A program made the position numbers and the translations under genes. Below the pieces are notes generated by a model. The model did not search any database and was not told the origin of the DNA. It saw nothing but the letters and a program-made list of their open reading frames with translations. DNA of 64,000 nucleotides from Croceivirga sp. (lineage in GTDB: Bacteria; Bacteroidota; Bacteroidia; Flavobacteriales; Flavobacteriaceae): the NCBI GenBank assembly GCA_028281025.1, contig JANQKR010000023.1, positions 1 to 64,000 on the forward strand, given 5' to 3'. Numbering within the stretch: the stretch's first letter is position 1; each line of letters begins with the position of its first letter. Shown in pieces: positions 25,601-34,896 of this stretch.

Positions 25601-26302
25601 ATGCAGAATAAAGAAATACATTTTATAAAAACAATTTCATTGCTTGAAGCTTTGCAGGTTGATAAAAACATAATCATTGATAATATTCCTAAATCCGGTA
25701 TTGAAGATGTGCTAAAGATGGCGATGGGACAAAAAGAAATAGGAAAAAAACTTACAAAGGATAATCTGAAAAGACTAAATGAGATTTTGGCAATAGAAAA
25801 GGAAAAGTTTTTGTTACGGGATAATGAGATTGAATTAAAAGAGATACAAAAAAAGGAAATCTCCTATTATGAATCGAGGAAAGTCCTTTTAAATCAAAAT
25901 TTTACAGATTTGATAAACATGGAATTTGTTCTTAGTCCATTGGTGAATACGTATGAATCTGACTGGGAATGGATTGTTAGGCCGGCACTTCATGAATTAT
26001 TTGAAATCAATATCAAGGACATTCTTAACACCGATGCAAAAGATTATTATTTCCTTTTTCAGCGAAGTTGCATTTATGATGACTTGCTGGATACTAATCT
26101 CCTTGAGTTCCCTTTGAACGGATATCAATACTTTTTTTTACGCTTTTTTGAATTACCTCAAACCTTAACTGAAAGTATAGACCGATTTCATTCTGAATTT
26201 GAATATAAATCCCAAAAGGAGAAACAACAACTTATTGGTTTCACCCAAGCCATTATAAGGGACTTAATCTTTCGGATGCTCATAGTACCCCACAACGGCT
26301 GA
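25601..26302 (+). CDS. Hypothetical protein of lanthipeptide cluster
   Basis: The 233-residue protein is not recognised. It is largely helical. A Lys/Glu-rich, possibly coiled-coil N-terminal half runs to about residue 95 (EIGKKLTKDNLKRLNEILAIEKEKFLLRDNEIELKEIQKKE, about 47-87). An aromatic C-terminal half follows (YFLFQRSCIYDDLLDTNLLEFPLNGYQYFFLRFFELPQ). There is no signal peptide. It starts five bases after the glycosyltransferase-like gene, so the two probably act together. A role as peptide-binding partner or immunity factor is possible; the sequence gives no direct clue. Confidence 0.65.
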   Translation: MQNKEIHFIKTISLLEALQVDKNIIIDNIPKSGIEDVLKMAMGQKEIGKKLTKDNLKRLNEILAIEKEKFLLRDNEIELKEIQKKEISYYESRKVLLNQNFTDLINMEFVLSPLVNTYESDWEWIVRPALHELFEINIKDILNTDAKDYYFLFQRSCIYDDLLDTNLLEFPLNGYQYFFLRFFELPQTLTESIDRFHSEFEYKSQKEKQQLIGFTQAIIRDLIFRMLIVPHNG

Positions 26303-26379
26303 CTTTCAGATAAAACTAAATGTATCGAAAGTTGGATATCTAGTATGAGTGTCAATCAACAACGTATTCCCTAAAAGGT

Positions 26380-26427
26380 TTTGCAATCATTTTCTGTGAT
26401 TACCATAAAGCAATTTGCAATCTTTTT
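26380..26427 (+). repeat. Pair of direct repeats upstream of lanC
   Basis: TTTGCAATCATTTT (26380-26393) and TTTGCAATCTTTTT (26414-26427) differ at one base. Their starts are 34 bases apart in the 185-base gap before lanC. They may be regulator binding sites or promoter duplicates for lanC-lanB. Confidence 0.4.
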
Positions 26428-26487
26428 ACTACTTTAATAGTAAGTAAAATCCTATATAAAAAACCACCCGAAATTGCTAATGAGATT

Positions 26488-27708
26488 ATGGTCCGTGAAG
26501 AAAAGTTACGACTAAAGTTATTGGAAATAGCCCAAATAACAGCTCAGAAATATAAGGACCATGATGATAACCTTGGAATTTTCACGGGAATCTCCGGTAT
26601 AGCACTTTTTCAATTCTACTATGCAAAACATTTAGATAGCGATTATCATGCCGATATAGGTATGCAAATGATCACCCATTGTATAGAAAAAATCAATGCT
26701 GGTTATTCCATTCCCTCCTATTGCAATGGTATTGCGGGTCTGGGATGGGTCATCCAACATCTGAATTCCGAAGAATTTATTGAAGTGGACTGTGACAATT
26801 TGCTTGGTCAATTTGATGGTTTTTTATATGAAAATATGATCAAAGACTTTAAAAAGGGGGACTATGATTTTTTACATGGTGGTTTAGGGTATGGATTTTA
26901 TTTTTTTAAACGATTTAAACATACCCGAAGTCCTGAACTTAAGGAAAAGTACCGCAATATTCTTTTTAAATGTGTGGCCGAACTGAAAAGATTGGCCATC
27001 ATTGATAACGGTATGGCAAAATGGCCCTACACCTTAGGACAGGAAGAAAACATGGTAAGCTATAATCTGGGTGCTGCCCATGGGATAGCCAGTATCCTTA
27101 ACTTCCTGTCCAGGCTACACGATTTTGAGGCGTTTAAAAAGTGTACAGGTTTGTTGCTGAAATTAGGAACAAACTACTTGCTCGATATCCATAACAGGTC
27201 CAAAAGCGATATTTCATTCTTCCCTAATGCAATCATTGATGAAAATTCCAATAAATACAACAGTAGGCTCGCTTGGTGTCATGGGGATCTGGGCATAGGG
27301 ATGTCCATGGTACATGTCGCAGGTGCCTTGAACAATACTTCCCTTAAAAATACGTGGTTACCTATTTTGCAACATTCCACCAATCGAAGGAAACAAAAAG
27401 ATACTATGGTGGTCGATGCGGGTTTTTGTCACGGTTCTTATGGTAACGCACAGATTTACCATGCCATTAACTACCACTATCCAAATGATTTTTTTAAAGA
27501 AGCCCTCAATTTTTGGATTGATGATGGTCTAAAGAAAGCAACATACCCAGATGGATATGCGGGATATAAACAAATGGCTGGATTGGAGGGAAAAATGCAT
27601 CCATTGTTATCCGTTTTGGAAGGTGTTTCAGGTATAGGCCTTGTAACCATCGATTACCTCTCAAGTAATAGAAACACATGGGATGAATGTTTTATGATTG
27701 GGAAATAA
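26488..27708 (+). CDS. lanC: LanC-type lanthionine cyclase
   Basis: The 406-residue protein is a LanC-like alpha-barrel enzyme. It shows the GxxG repeats of the barrel (FTGISGIALF, YCNGIAGLGWV, LHGGLGYGFYF, LGAAHGIASIL, GVSGIGLV) and the zinc ligands in AWCHGDLGIG (about 268-277) and AGFCHGSYG (about 312-320). It activates precursor Cys thiols for addition to dehydroalanine or dehydrobutyrine, closing (methyl)lanthionine rings. The ATG at 26488 fits the family start. The next gene, lanB, starts eight bases after its stop. Confidence 0.95.
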   Translation: MVREEKLRLKLLEIAQITAQKYKDHDDNLGIFTGISGIALFQFYYAKHLDSDYHADIGMQMITHCIEKINAGYSIPSYCNGIAGLGWVIQHLNSEEFIEVDCDNLLGQFDGFLYENMIKDFKKGDYDFLHGGLGYGFYFFKRFKHTRSPELKEKYRNILFKCVAELKRLAIIDNGMAKWPYTLGQEENMVSYNLGAAHGIASILNFLSRLHDFEAFKKCTGLLLKLGTNYLLDIHNRSKSDISFFPNAIIDENSNKYNSRLAWCHGDLGIGMSMVHVAGALNNTSLKNTWLPILQHSTNRRKQKDTMVVDAGFCHGSYGNAQIYHAINYHYPNDFFKEALNFWIDDGLKKATYPDGYAGYKQMAGLEGKMHPLLSVLEGVSGIGLVTIDYLSSNRNTWDECFMIGK

Positions 27709-27716
27709 TACGTTTG

Positions 27717-29969
27717 ATGAAGACAACAAGAAATCCATATAATCACTTGCCCAACTTTGTTTTACGTACTCCGCTATTTGATTTTGACTTCTACACCAAA
27801 CTCACCAATGGCGATGTGATTTTAGATCAGGTTTTTAAGAACGTATGCCAAGATCCCGTCGTTGGGGAAGCGCTATTTTTGGCTTCGCCAACATTTTATT
27901 TTGTAATGAAAAAATGGATGGCGGGCAAACTTGATAAAAAGGGCCAAAAAAAGTTGCGAAATACTTTACTAAAGTATCTTACAAGGATGTCAACACGGTG
28001 CACCCCATTTGGTCTTTTTGCTGGCTGCTCCCTAGGCAATTTTGGTGATGAAACAGAGATTAAAAACCTTGGTCCCATGTGCAATACCAGACACACCCGA
28101 TTGGACATGAACTACCTTGTAGCGCTTTCACAAGACCTTGCCAAGAAAAGACAAATCCAATATAAGCTGCCTTTCTATCCGAATTCAAGTCTATATCAAA
28201 CGGGTGACAAACTACGATGTATTGAATATTACTATGTAAATAGCAATAGGCAACACCGTGTTATTGAGGTCGACAATTCGTCCTATCTGCAACAAACCTT
28301 GGAACATGCCGCCAAGGGCATCCATTTGAAATCACTGATTTCCGGGCTAATTAGTGATGATATTTCAAAAGCTGATGCAGAAAACTTTATTCATGAATTA
28401 GTAGACAGCCAAATATTGGTAAGTGAATTGGAGCCCTCTGTTTCGGGCCCAGAATTTATGGATCAGATAATGGAGACGCTAAAAAAGGTTGGAGATTCCC
28501 AGGGGGAGTTGGAAAACCTTACCATAACCAAGAAACTACTTGCCAATATTGATGCCAAACTGGGAAACCCAACTAAGGTATATTTAGATTTGGCCAAGCA
28601 AATTGAAAAGTTGTCTACCCCCTATGACCTTAAGTACCTTTTCCAAACCGACATGACCATAAACCCCCAAAAAAATCAATTATCCAAATCGGTAATAAAG
28701 GATATTGGGAAAGGAATGGAACTTTTAAATAAAATGACCCTATCATCATCTCTTGCAAATGCCAATCTTAATGCTTTTAAGGAAGCTTTTCTTGAGCGCT
28801 ATGAACAGCGGGAAATGCCTCTTTCAACCGTCCTTGATATTGAAACGGGCATCGGTTATATGCAAAACGCCAATTCCGGTGACATTAACCCATTGGTAGA
28901 TGACATTCTTTTACCGGTACTACAAAACGTATATGATCAAGAGCAATTCAATTGGACCCGAATACATGACGTTTTACACATGAAATTATTACAATGTGAT
29001 AAAAATGGAGCGTATAAAATTGTTTTAAAGGAAGAGGATTTTGAAGAATTGCCCTTAAACTGGGAAGATCTACCAGATACCATTGCTACCATGGCTGCAT
29101 TCGTCGTTGACGAAGGTGTAAAAAAAATACACTTCCCGGGATTTCGGGGTGCGTCAGCGGCCTGCCTAATGGGGCGTTTCTGTCATGGCGATAGAGGAAT
29201 ACGTGATCATGTCCAAAAAATCATAGAGCTCGAACAAAGTATGAACCCTGATAAGGTCTTGGCCGAAATTGTTCATTTGCCGGAGGCAAGAGTGGGCAAC
29301 GTCATAATGCGGCCAAAATTAAGGGAATATGAAATACCTTATTTGGCAAAATCAAGTTTGGCATATGAAAATCAATTGTCCATAGATGATCTTTACATAT
29401 CCCTAAGAAACGATTATATCGTTCTTCGCTCAAAAAAACTGGATAAGGAAGTTTTGCCACGTTTGACGAATGCGCATAATTTTTCGCTCAGCACTTTGCC
29501 CATTTACCAATTCTTATGCGATATGCAGACCCAGAACGTTAGGTATGACCTCTTCTTTGATTATGGCCCTTTAAAAGATAAAAGGGATTTTTTGCCCAGA
29601 GTGGAGTTTGGCAACCTTATACTTCATCGTGCACAATGGAAACTGAAAAAAGAAGAAATCAAAACATTATTAAGTAAAAAAGAGGATGTCGAAGCTTTAA
29701 AGGAATTGGTGACTATATTCAGAAATAGGAAAGGATTGCCCGAATTTGTTCTGCTTAACGACGGCGAGTTTAGATTATTGGTAAACTTTAAAAACATGAC
29801 CTCGGTGCAAATGATGTTGCATGCGGTCATAAACCGGGACCAATTTACACTCTCTGAATTTCTTTTTGATGAGGATAGCTCGGTTAAATCTACCAATGGA
29901 TACTACTCCAATCAGATAATCATTTCCTTTTTTAACCAAGCCAAGTTGGATTTATACAATAAGGTGTAA
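27717..29969 (+). CDS. lanB: Lantibiotic dehydratase, N-terminal (glutamylation) part
   Basis: The 750-residue protein matches the lantibiotic dehydratase N-terminal domain: LPNFVLRTPLFDFDF near the start and RMSTRCTPFGLFAGCSLGNF (about 82-101), the hallmark R-x-TPFG region. This part uses glutamyl-tRNA to glutamylate Ser/Thr of the precursor. Full-length LanB enzymes are about 1000 residues; the missing elimination domain is the separate gene starting at 29972. I chose ATG 27717 because the ten codons upstream overlap lanC and are not family-like. Confidence 0.94.
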   Translation: MKTTRNPYNHLPNFVLRTPLFDFDFYTKLTNGDVILDQVFKNVCQDPVVGEALFLASPTFYFVMKKWMAGKLDKKGQKKLRNTLLKYLTRMSTRCTPFGLFAGCSLGNFGDETEIKNLGPMCNTRHTRLDMNYLVALSQDLAKKRQIQYKLPFYPNSSLYQTGDKLRCIEYYYVNSNRQHRVIEVDNSSYLQQTLEHAAKGIHLKSLISGLISDDISKADAENFIHELVDSQILVSELEPSVSGPEFMDQIMETLKKVGDSQGELENLTITKKLLANIDAKLGNPTKVYLDLAKQIEKLSTPYDLKYLFQTDMTINPQKNQLSKSVIKDIGKGMELLNKMTLSSSLANANLNAFKEAFLERYEQREMPLSTVLDIETGIGYMQNANSGDINPLVDDILLPVLQNVYDQEQFNWTRIHDVLHMKLLQCDKNGAYKIVLKEEDFEELPLNWEDLPDTIATMAAFVVDEGVKKIHFPGFRGASAACLMGRFCHGDRGIRDHVQKIIELEQSMNPDKVLAEIVHLPEARVGNVIMRPKLREYEIPYLAKSSLAYENQLSIDDLYISLRNDYIVLRSKKLDKEVLPRLTNAHNFSLSTLPIYQFLCDMQTQNVRYDLFFDYGPLKDKRDFLPRVEFGNLILHRAQWKLKKEEIKTLLSKKEDVEALKELVTIFRNRKGLPEFVLLNDGEFRLLVNFKNMTSVQMMLHAVINRDQFTLSEFLFDEDSSVKSTNGYYSNQIIISFFNQAKLDLYNKV

Positions 29970-29971
29970 GT

Positions 29972-30916
29972 ATGCAAAACATTGATCGAAACTTTGTTGT
30001 GGGTAGCGAATGGCTGTATTACAAATTATATACTGGACATAAAACGGGAGATGTATTATTGTGTCAGATTATCAAACCCCTAACTGCAGAATTTAATAGA
30101 AATGGATGGGTTGACAAATGGTTCTTCATTCGTTATGTTGACCCAAATTATCACCTCAGAATTCGTTTCAAGGTAAATAATGACCAAAATTTAGGAAATA
30201 TTATCACTGCAATGTATAATTGTTTACAACCATGGATCAAGAATGATTTGATTTGGAAGATACAGTTGGATACTTATCAAAGGGAGTTGGAACGCTACGG
30301 ACCAAATACAATGGAGCTTTCGGAATCGCTGTTTCATTACGACAGTGAGGCAGCTGTCCATTTTTTGGACCTCATAGAGGGAGATGAGGGTGAAGAATTA
30401 CGTTGGCTGTTCGGTTTACGATCTATAGACAACCTACTGGATAGTTTTGCTTTTGCCCTTGAGAAAAAAAAGGAGCTATTGGAAACGTATAAAATAGCCT
30501 TTGGAAAAGAATTTGGAATGTCACGCTTTCTAAAAAAACAATTGGACGATAAATATCGGAAAGAGAGGGGGAAAATAGCACATTTTATGACCTTTATCAA
30601 AGAGCGTGAACCCAATTACGGTCCCATTCTTGATATTCTCCAAAATAAAAAAGAACATATTTCACCCATCGCACAAAAACTTGTGGAATTAAATAAAAGT
30701 AACCGTTTGGAGATCGACTTGGACAATCTGGTTGGGAGCTATATACATATGCTGATGAATCGCTTGTTCAAATCAAAGAACCGTTTAAATGAGATGGTTT
30801 GTTATGACTTTTTATATCGATATTATTGCACTCTTTTTGCCATTTCCAAAAATGGGGGGATCACTGATGCCCTCAAAAAAAAATTAGATAATAAACGTCT
30901 TAATTCCAGTAAGTAG
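29972..30916 (+). CDS. Thiopeptide-type bacteriocin biosynthesis protein (LanB elimination part, SpaB_C)
   Basis: The 314-residue protein carries the SpaB_C/elimination-domain signature WFFIRYVDPNYHLRIRFKV (about 49-67) and the C-terminal RLNEMVCYDFLYRYYCTLF. It eliminates the glutamate put on by the larger LanB part, yielding dehydroalanine and dehydrobutyrine. It starts two bases after the lanB stop. The two therefore form a split dehydratase, an arrangement also described, from memory, for pinensins in Chitinophaga. Confidence 0.92.
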   Translation: MQNIDRNFVVGSEWLYYKLYTGHKTGDVLLCQIIKPLTAEFNRNGWVDKWFFIRYVDPNYHLRIRFKVNNDQNLGNIITAMYNCLQPWIKNDLIWKIQLDTYQRELERYGPNTMELSESLFHYDSEAAVHFLDLIEGDEGEELRWLFGLRSIDNLLDSFAFALEKKKELLETYKIAFGKEFGMSRFLKKQLDDKYRKERGKIAHFMTFIKEREPNYGPILDILQNKKEHISPIAQKLVELNKSNRLEIDLDNLVGSYIHMLMNRLFKSKNRLNEMVCYDFLYRYYCTLFAISKNGGITDALKKKLDNKRLNSSK

Positions 30917-31045
30917 GGAACCGAAAATTAGAGTATGCCATTATTAAATGTGTGATTGGAATGTTTTGCCCCGACTATTTATAGTGTTTAAAAGTCATGT
31001 TGTCCTACCTTGCAACTATGGGGGCACTAAGCCAACAAGACAAGG

Positions 31046-31069
31046 AAGCTGCCTTTTGGCAGCTTTTTT
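31046..31069 (+). terminator. Terminator between the lanthipeptide operon and the exporter genes
   Basis: A perfect AAGCTGCC-TTTT-GGCAGCTT hairpin is followed by TTTT. It ends the plus-strand operon. The T-run overlaps the stop codon of the convergent HlyD gene (31068-31070). Confidence 0.85.
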
Positions 31070-32387
31070 ATGCCCTATCAAAAATCTTTCGCAATTCATA
31101 AAAGATGCGTTGCAGTACGGTCAACTCCTCCACTACAATTTCTGCGGTACCCTGCATTTCCTGCTTAAACGAAATTGTTTTGCCAAAAGAAGTGGTTAAA
31201 TCCTTTACGCCAATATAGAGCGTATAAAATGTTTGTTCGCCCTGTTTGGGAACCTCGGAAATGTTCTCGATTTCACCTAAAAGGCTGCCCCATTCCTCAA
31301 AGGGGTAGTTGTCCAATTTTATAATGACCTTTTGACCTGCCTTCACCTTCCCTGAATTGCGTATGGGCAGGGTGACCCGTCCAATAATGCCATCCATATC
31401 CTTTGGTACTATGGTGAACAGTGTTTCCCCCAGTTCTACATTTTGGTATTGGTCCCAAATGTCAAATACGGTGACGGTGCCGTTTATGGGACTGCTAATG
31501 ATATACTGTTGTTCCCAGGAATTTAGGGACGTCAAAAGATTTTGCTCCGCGTTTTCCAGTTCCTGGTTGTAGGTGTTTTCAAATTCGGTTCCCTGGATGT
31601 TGGTCTTGGTGAGCAAATTGTTGAAATTGGCAATGGCTATCTGGGTATTGGAAATATTGGTCAGGAAACCTTCATATTGTTGTTGGTCCGCTAAATAGGC
31701 ACGGGAAGCTTCCTCATATTCCGCTTTGGAGATAACACCCCTGTCATACAATTCCCTGTTGCGTTCAAAATTGGTTTTGGACAGTGCCAAATCTTCTTTG
31801 AACAATTGCAACTGCCTATTTTGGTTTTTAAGAAACTGCTGTTGCTCCCGCAATTGCCTTTGTATCAACACGGATTCTTTACTATTGGGGGCTAACGTGT
31901 TATACAGAACAAAGTTCTGATAAGCCGTAAGGAAGTTCCCATAGGCCAGCTGAATTTCACCTAGATCGAGTGTTGAGGGAAATACTTTTTTTAAGGTATC
32001 AAGGACCAGGAAGGTTGCCGTATGGTTGTTCAATTGTTCCTTTAGATAAAGGACATCTTCAAACTTGGCAGTATTTTCAATTTCTGCCAGGATATGTCCG
32101 TCTTTAACAGCTTCATTGGGTTGGACCAAAACTTTGGTCAATCGGCCAGAAGAGCGGGCCTTTAGATAAACAGGAGGATTTTTACTGGTGATAACAATGT
32201 TGGCGGGGATAATATCATTGTAACGTATTATTGCCGATCCCACCAATAATAAAACTACGATGACAAAGACCATGGAAGTCCCCCACCTGATCATCCAATT
32301 CGGGGTTTTGCCCAAAACTTCCTTTACCTGGTCCGATCGCTCCTCGGGTACATTGAGTTTGGTATGTTGTGATTTCCCTTCTTCCAT
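31068..32387 (-). CDS. HlyD/LanT-associated membrane fusion protein
   Basis: The 439-residue periplasmic adaptor has a single N-terminal membrane span (about 36-55, WGTSMVFVIVVLLLVGSAII). A lipoyl-like half follows (RSSGRLTKVLVQPNEAVKDGHILAEIEN), then a long coiled coil (about 100-270, rich in Gln/Asn/Leu) and the returning beta-barrel (SPINGTVTVFDIWDQYQNVELGETLF). It bridges the ABC transporter encoded one base upstream to an outer membrane channel. No TolC-like gene is nearby. It exports the lanthipeptide by inference. Confidence 0.9.
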   Translation of the reverse strand: MEEGKSQHTKLNVPEERSDQVKEVLGKTPNWMIRWGTSMVFVIVVLLLVGSAIIRYNDIIPANIVITSKNPPVYLKARSSGRLTKVLVQPNEAVKDGHILAEIENTAKFEDVLYLKEQLNNHTATFLVLDTLKKVFPSTLDLGEIQLAYGNFLTAYQNFVLYNTLAPNSKESVLIQRQLREQQQFLKNQNRQLQLFKEDLALSKTNFERNRELYDRGVISKAEYEEASRAYLADQQQYEGFLTNISNTQIAIANFNNLLTKTNIQGTEFENTYNQELENAEQNLLTSLNSWEQQYIISSPINGTVTVFDIWDQYQNVELGETLFTIVPKDMDGIIGRVTLPIRNSGKVKAGQKVIIKLDNYPFEEWGSLLGEIENISEVPKQGEQTFYTLYIGVKDLTTSFGKTISFKQEMQGTAEIVVEELTVLQRIFYELRKIFDRA

Positions 32388-32388
32388 G

Positions 32389-34593
32389 TTATTGACCGAG
32401 TTCCAATTGATTTTTTACCAGCGAATAATACAGTCCCTTTATTGAGGTTAGCTGATGATGGTTGCCCCGTTCCGCTATTTTCCCTTTGTCCAAAACGATG
32501 ATCTGGTCGGCATTTTTTACGGTACTCAAGCGATGGGCCACGACCACAACGGTCTTCCCTTGATAAAAGGATTCCAGCTTTTCCATAATTGTCCTTTCAT
32601 TGTTGGCATCCAAAGCACTGGTGGCTTCATCAAAAAAGATATAATTGGGATTTTTGTATACCGCCCTGGCAATTAGGATACGTTGTTTTTGTCCACCGCT
32701 GATATTGACTCCGGAACCCCCAATCTTGGTATTAAAGCCCGAGGGCAATTGTTCAATGAATTCCGAGATATTGGCCACATCCACGGCATGCAACAACCTT
32801 TTTCGGTCAATGATCCCCTCTGAGTCCGATTCCGTAATATTCCGGGCAATGGTATCACCAAACAAAAAACCATCCTGCATGACCGAACCACAGTTTTTTC
32901 GCCAGAAGGTGGTCCCCAGATTTTTTAGTTGTGTTCTTCCTATATGGATATGGCCACTGGTGGGCTCATAGAATTTGAGCAGTAGTTTGATCAAGGTGGT
33001 TTTTCCACTACCACTTGCCCCTACGATGGCCGTAATCTTTCCTTCGGGAATGGCAAACGAGATATCATCCAATATTTTGGGCGAGCTTTCTCCTCCATAA
33101 TGAAAGGTCAATTTGCTTAGGTGAATCGTTCGGTTTTCCGGAAGCTCTTTAATGGGTTCCATGCTTTCGTCCTCTTCATCGTCCTTACCGTGTATTTCCG
33201 AAAGTCGTTCCAAGCTTATTTTGGCATCCTGCCCGGTCTGGATAAAGGTGATAAAGTCATTGATCGGCAAGTTGAGTTGCCCAATGATGTACTGCACCGA
33301 TAGCATCATCCCCAAGGTTAAATTTCCATCAATTACCGCTTTGGCCGCAACAAAAGTGATCAGGATGTTTTTGAGCTCGTTAAAGAAACGTCCCCCTACG
33401 TTCTGGGTTTGGGTCAAGGTCAGACTCTTTAAGGAAACCTTGAACAATTTGACCTGAATGGCCTCCCATTCCCATCTTCTACGTCTTTCGGAGCCATTCA
33501 ACTTAATTTCCTGCATCCCTGAAATCAGCTGATAAATGCTACTTTGGTTGTCCGCGGCCTGGTCAAATCTTTTATAGTCCAATTCTGCCCGTTTTTTCAA
33601 AAAGAGCAGTGTCCAACCCACATAAATCAAGGACCCCACAAAAAAAATAGTGAAAATGGTGCCATCATAATAGGCCAGTACCACCCCAAAGACCACCACG
33701 TTAAAGGCAGAAAAAACAGTGTTCAATGTGGTACTGGAGAAAAACTCCTGTATTCTGTCGTGATCGTATATCCGTTGGATGATGTCCCCAGTGTTCTTGG
33801 AATCAAAAAATGCAATGGGAAGCCGCATTAGTTTTATGAGGAAATCCGAGATTAGGTTGATGTTGATGCGACTGGTGACATGCAACAGGATCCAACTTCG
33901 TATGACTTCAACAGTGGTCTGGGAGACAAACAAGGTCAGTTGTGCAATCAGGATCAGGTAAATAAAATTAATGTTACGATAGTTTATCCCGTAATCAACA
34001 ATTGACTGTGTCAAAAACGGGAATATGAGCTGCAGGATGCTCCCGATAAAAAGACCCAGGAAAAGCTGGAAGATATATTTGGAGTAGGGCTTAAAATACC
34101 CCGAAAGAAATTTGAACCCATATTTCCTTTTCTCCTCGTTTCCATATTCGTAAAACCTTGGGGTCGTTTCCAAGAGCAACAAATACCCTTCGGAACTTTC
34201 ATCCGCGCCCTTACCTATCCATCCGTCAATAAAATCCTTTTTGGGATAATCCACCAGTCCATGTGCTGGATCGGCAACGTAGACCTTATCATGGGCAATT
34301 CTGTAAACGACCACAAAATGTCGTTGTCGCCAGTGCGCAATACAGGGTAGGGGAACCTCCTCCGCCAAAGTGTTGTAGTCCACACTTACGGCCAAGGTGT
34401 GGAAACCAATACTTTCAGCTGCCTCGGCAATACCCCCAATGGAAACTCCCTCCCGTGTGATATTGGACCTTCTCCTTAAGAAGTCAACCGCATAGGAGCG
34501 ACCATAATGCTTCGCAATCATCCGTAAGCACGTAGGACCACAGTCCATCTTGTCCAATTGTCGGTAAAAAGTGAAAGGTTTTGTACGAAACAT
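32389..34593 (-). CDS. Peptidase-containing ABC transporter (C39 peptidase, permease, ATPase)
   Basis: The 734-residue protein contains all parts of a bacteriocin-processing exporter. The N-terminal C39 peptidase has catalytic Cys in KMDCGPTCLRMIAKHYG (Cys19) and His/Asp in RHFVVVYRIAHDKVYVADPAHG. About six membrane spans follow (160-430), then the ATPase with Walker A GASGSGKTT, signature SGGQKQR and Walker B IFFDEATSAL. C39 domains cut after Gly-Gly, matching the VRGG end of the precursor leader at 24346-24516. I chose the ATG at 34593 (MFRTKPFTFYRQLDKMDCGP), the usual family start; a start at 34629 adds twelve residues. Confidence 0.94.
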   Translation of the reverse strand: MFRTKPFTFYRQLDKMDCGPTCLRMIAKHYGRSYAVDFLRRRSNITREGVSIGGIAEAAESIGFHTLAVSVDYNTLAEEVPLPCIAHWRQRHFVVVYRIAHDKVYVADPAHGLVDYPKKDFIDGWIGKGADESSEGYLLLLETTPRFYEYGNEEKRKYGFKFLSGYFKPYSKYIFQLFLGLFIGSILQLIFPFLTQSIVDYGINYRNINFIYLILIAQLTLFVSQTTVEVIRSWILLHVTSRININLISDFLIKLMRLPIAFFDSKNTGDIIQRIYDHDRIQEFFSSTTLNTVFSAFNVVVFGVVLAYYDGTIFTIFFVGSLIYVGWTLLFLKKRAELDYKRFDQAADNQSSIYQLISGMQEIKLNGSERRRRWEWEAIQVKLFKVSLKSLTLTQTQNVGGRFFNELKNILITFVAAKAVIDGNLTLGMMLSVQYIIGQLNLPINDFITFIQTGQDAKISLERLSEIHGKDDEEDESMEPIKELPENRTIHLSKLTFHYGGESSPKILDDISFAIPEGKITAIVGASGSGKTTLIKLLLKFYEPTSGHIHIGRTQLKNLGTTFWRKNCGSVMQDGFLFGDTIARNITESDSEGIIDRKRLLHAVDVANISEFIEQLPSGFNTKIGGSGVNISGGQKQRILIARAVYKNPNYIFFDEATSALDANNERTIMEKLESFYQGKTVVVVAHRLSTVKNADQIIVLDKGKIAERGNHHQLTSIKGLYYSLVKNQLELGQ

Positions 34594-34781
34594 CAACGTA
34601 ATATAGTCATAATCTCTGATGCCCTCCAAGATGAAAGACGTTAAGATTTTCGTATTGTTTTTTAGTTTGGATACGGTATCCGACGCAACCCAGGGCCGAT
34701 TTTGAGGAGAAGGGCAAAAGTGCCTATTTGCTATGGACGAAGTTTTTAAAGGGTCAAACCCAAAAAATTAGGGTAAAAATG

Positions 34782-34811
34782 TTGTCGCATAAAGGATTAA
34801 GCGTATTTTTG
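34782..34811 (+). promoter_or_regulatory. Promoter of rpsP-rimM
   Basis: TTG (34782-34784), a 19-base spacer and TATTTTTG (34804-34811) exactly match the flavobacterial TTG-N19-TANNTTTG consensus. It lies in the 303-base divergent gap between the ABC transporter and rpsP, leaving an untranslated leader of about 80 bases. No other feature is seen in that gap. Confidence 0.75.
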
Positions 34812-34896
34812 CACCCGCTTTCAGTTCAACCTTGTGGGCTGGATGCAACCAAAAGAATTAATAACCAGGGTCGGGCACCCTACAAATTAATGTGAT

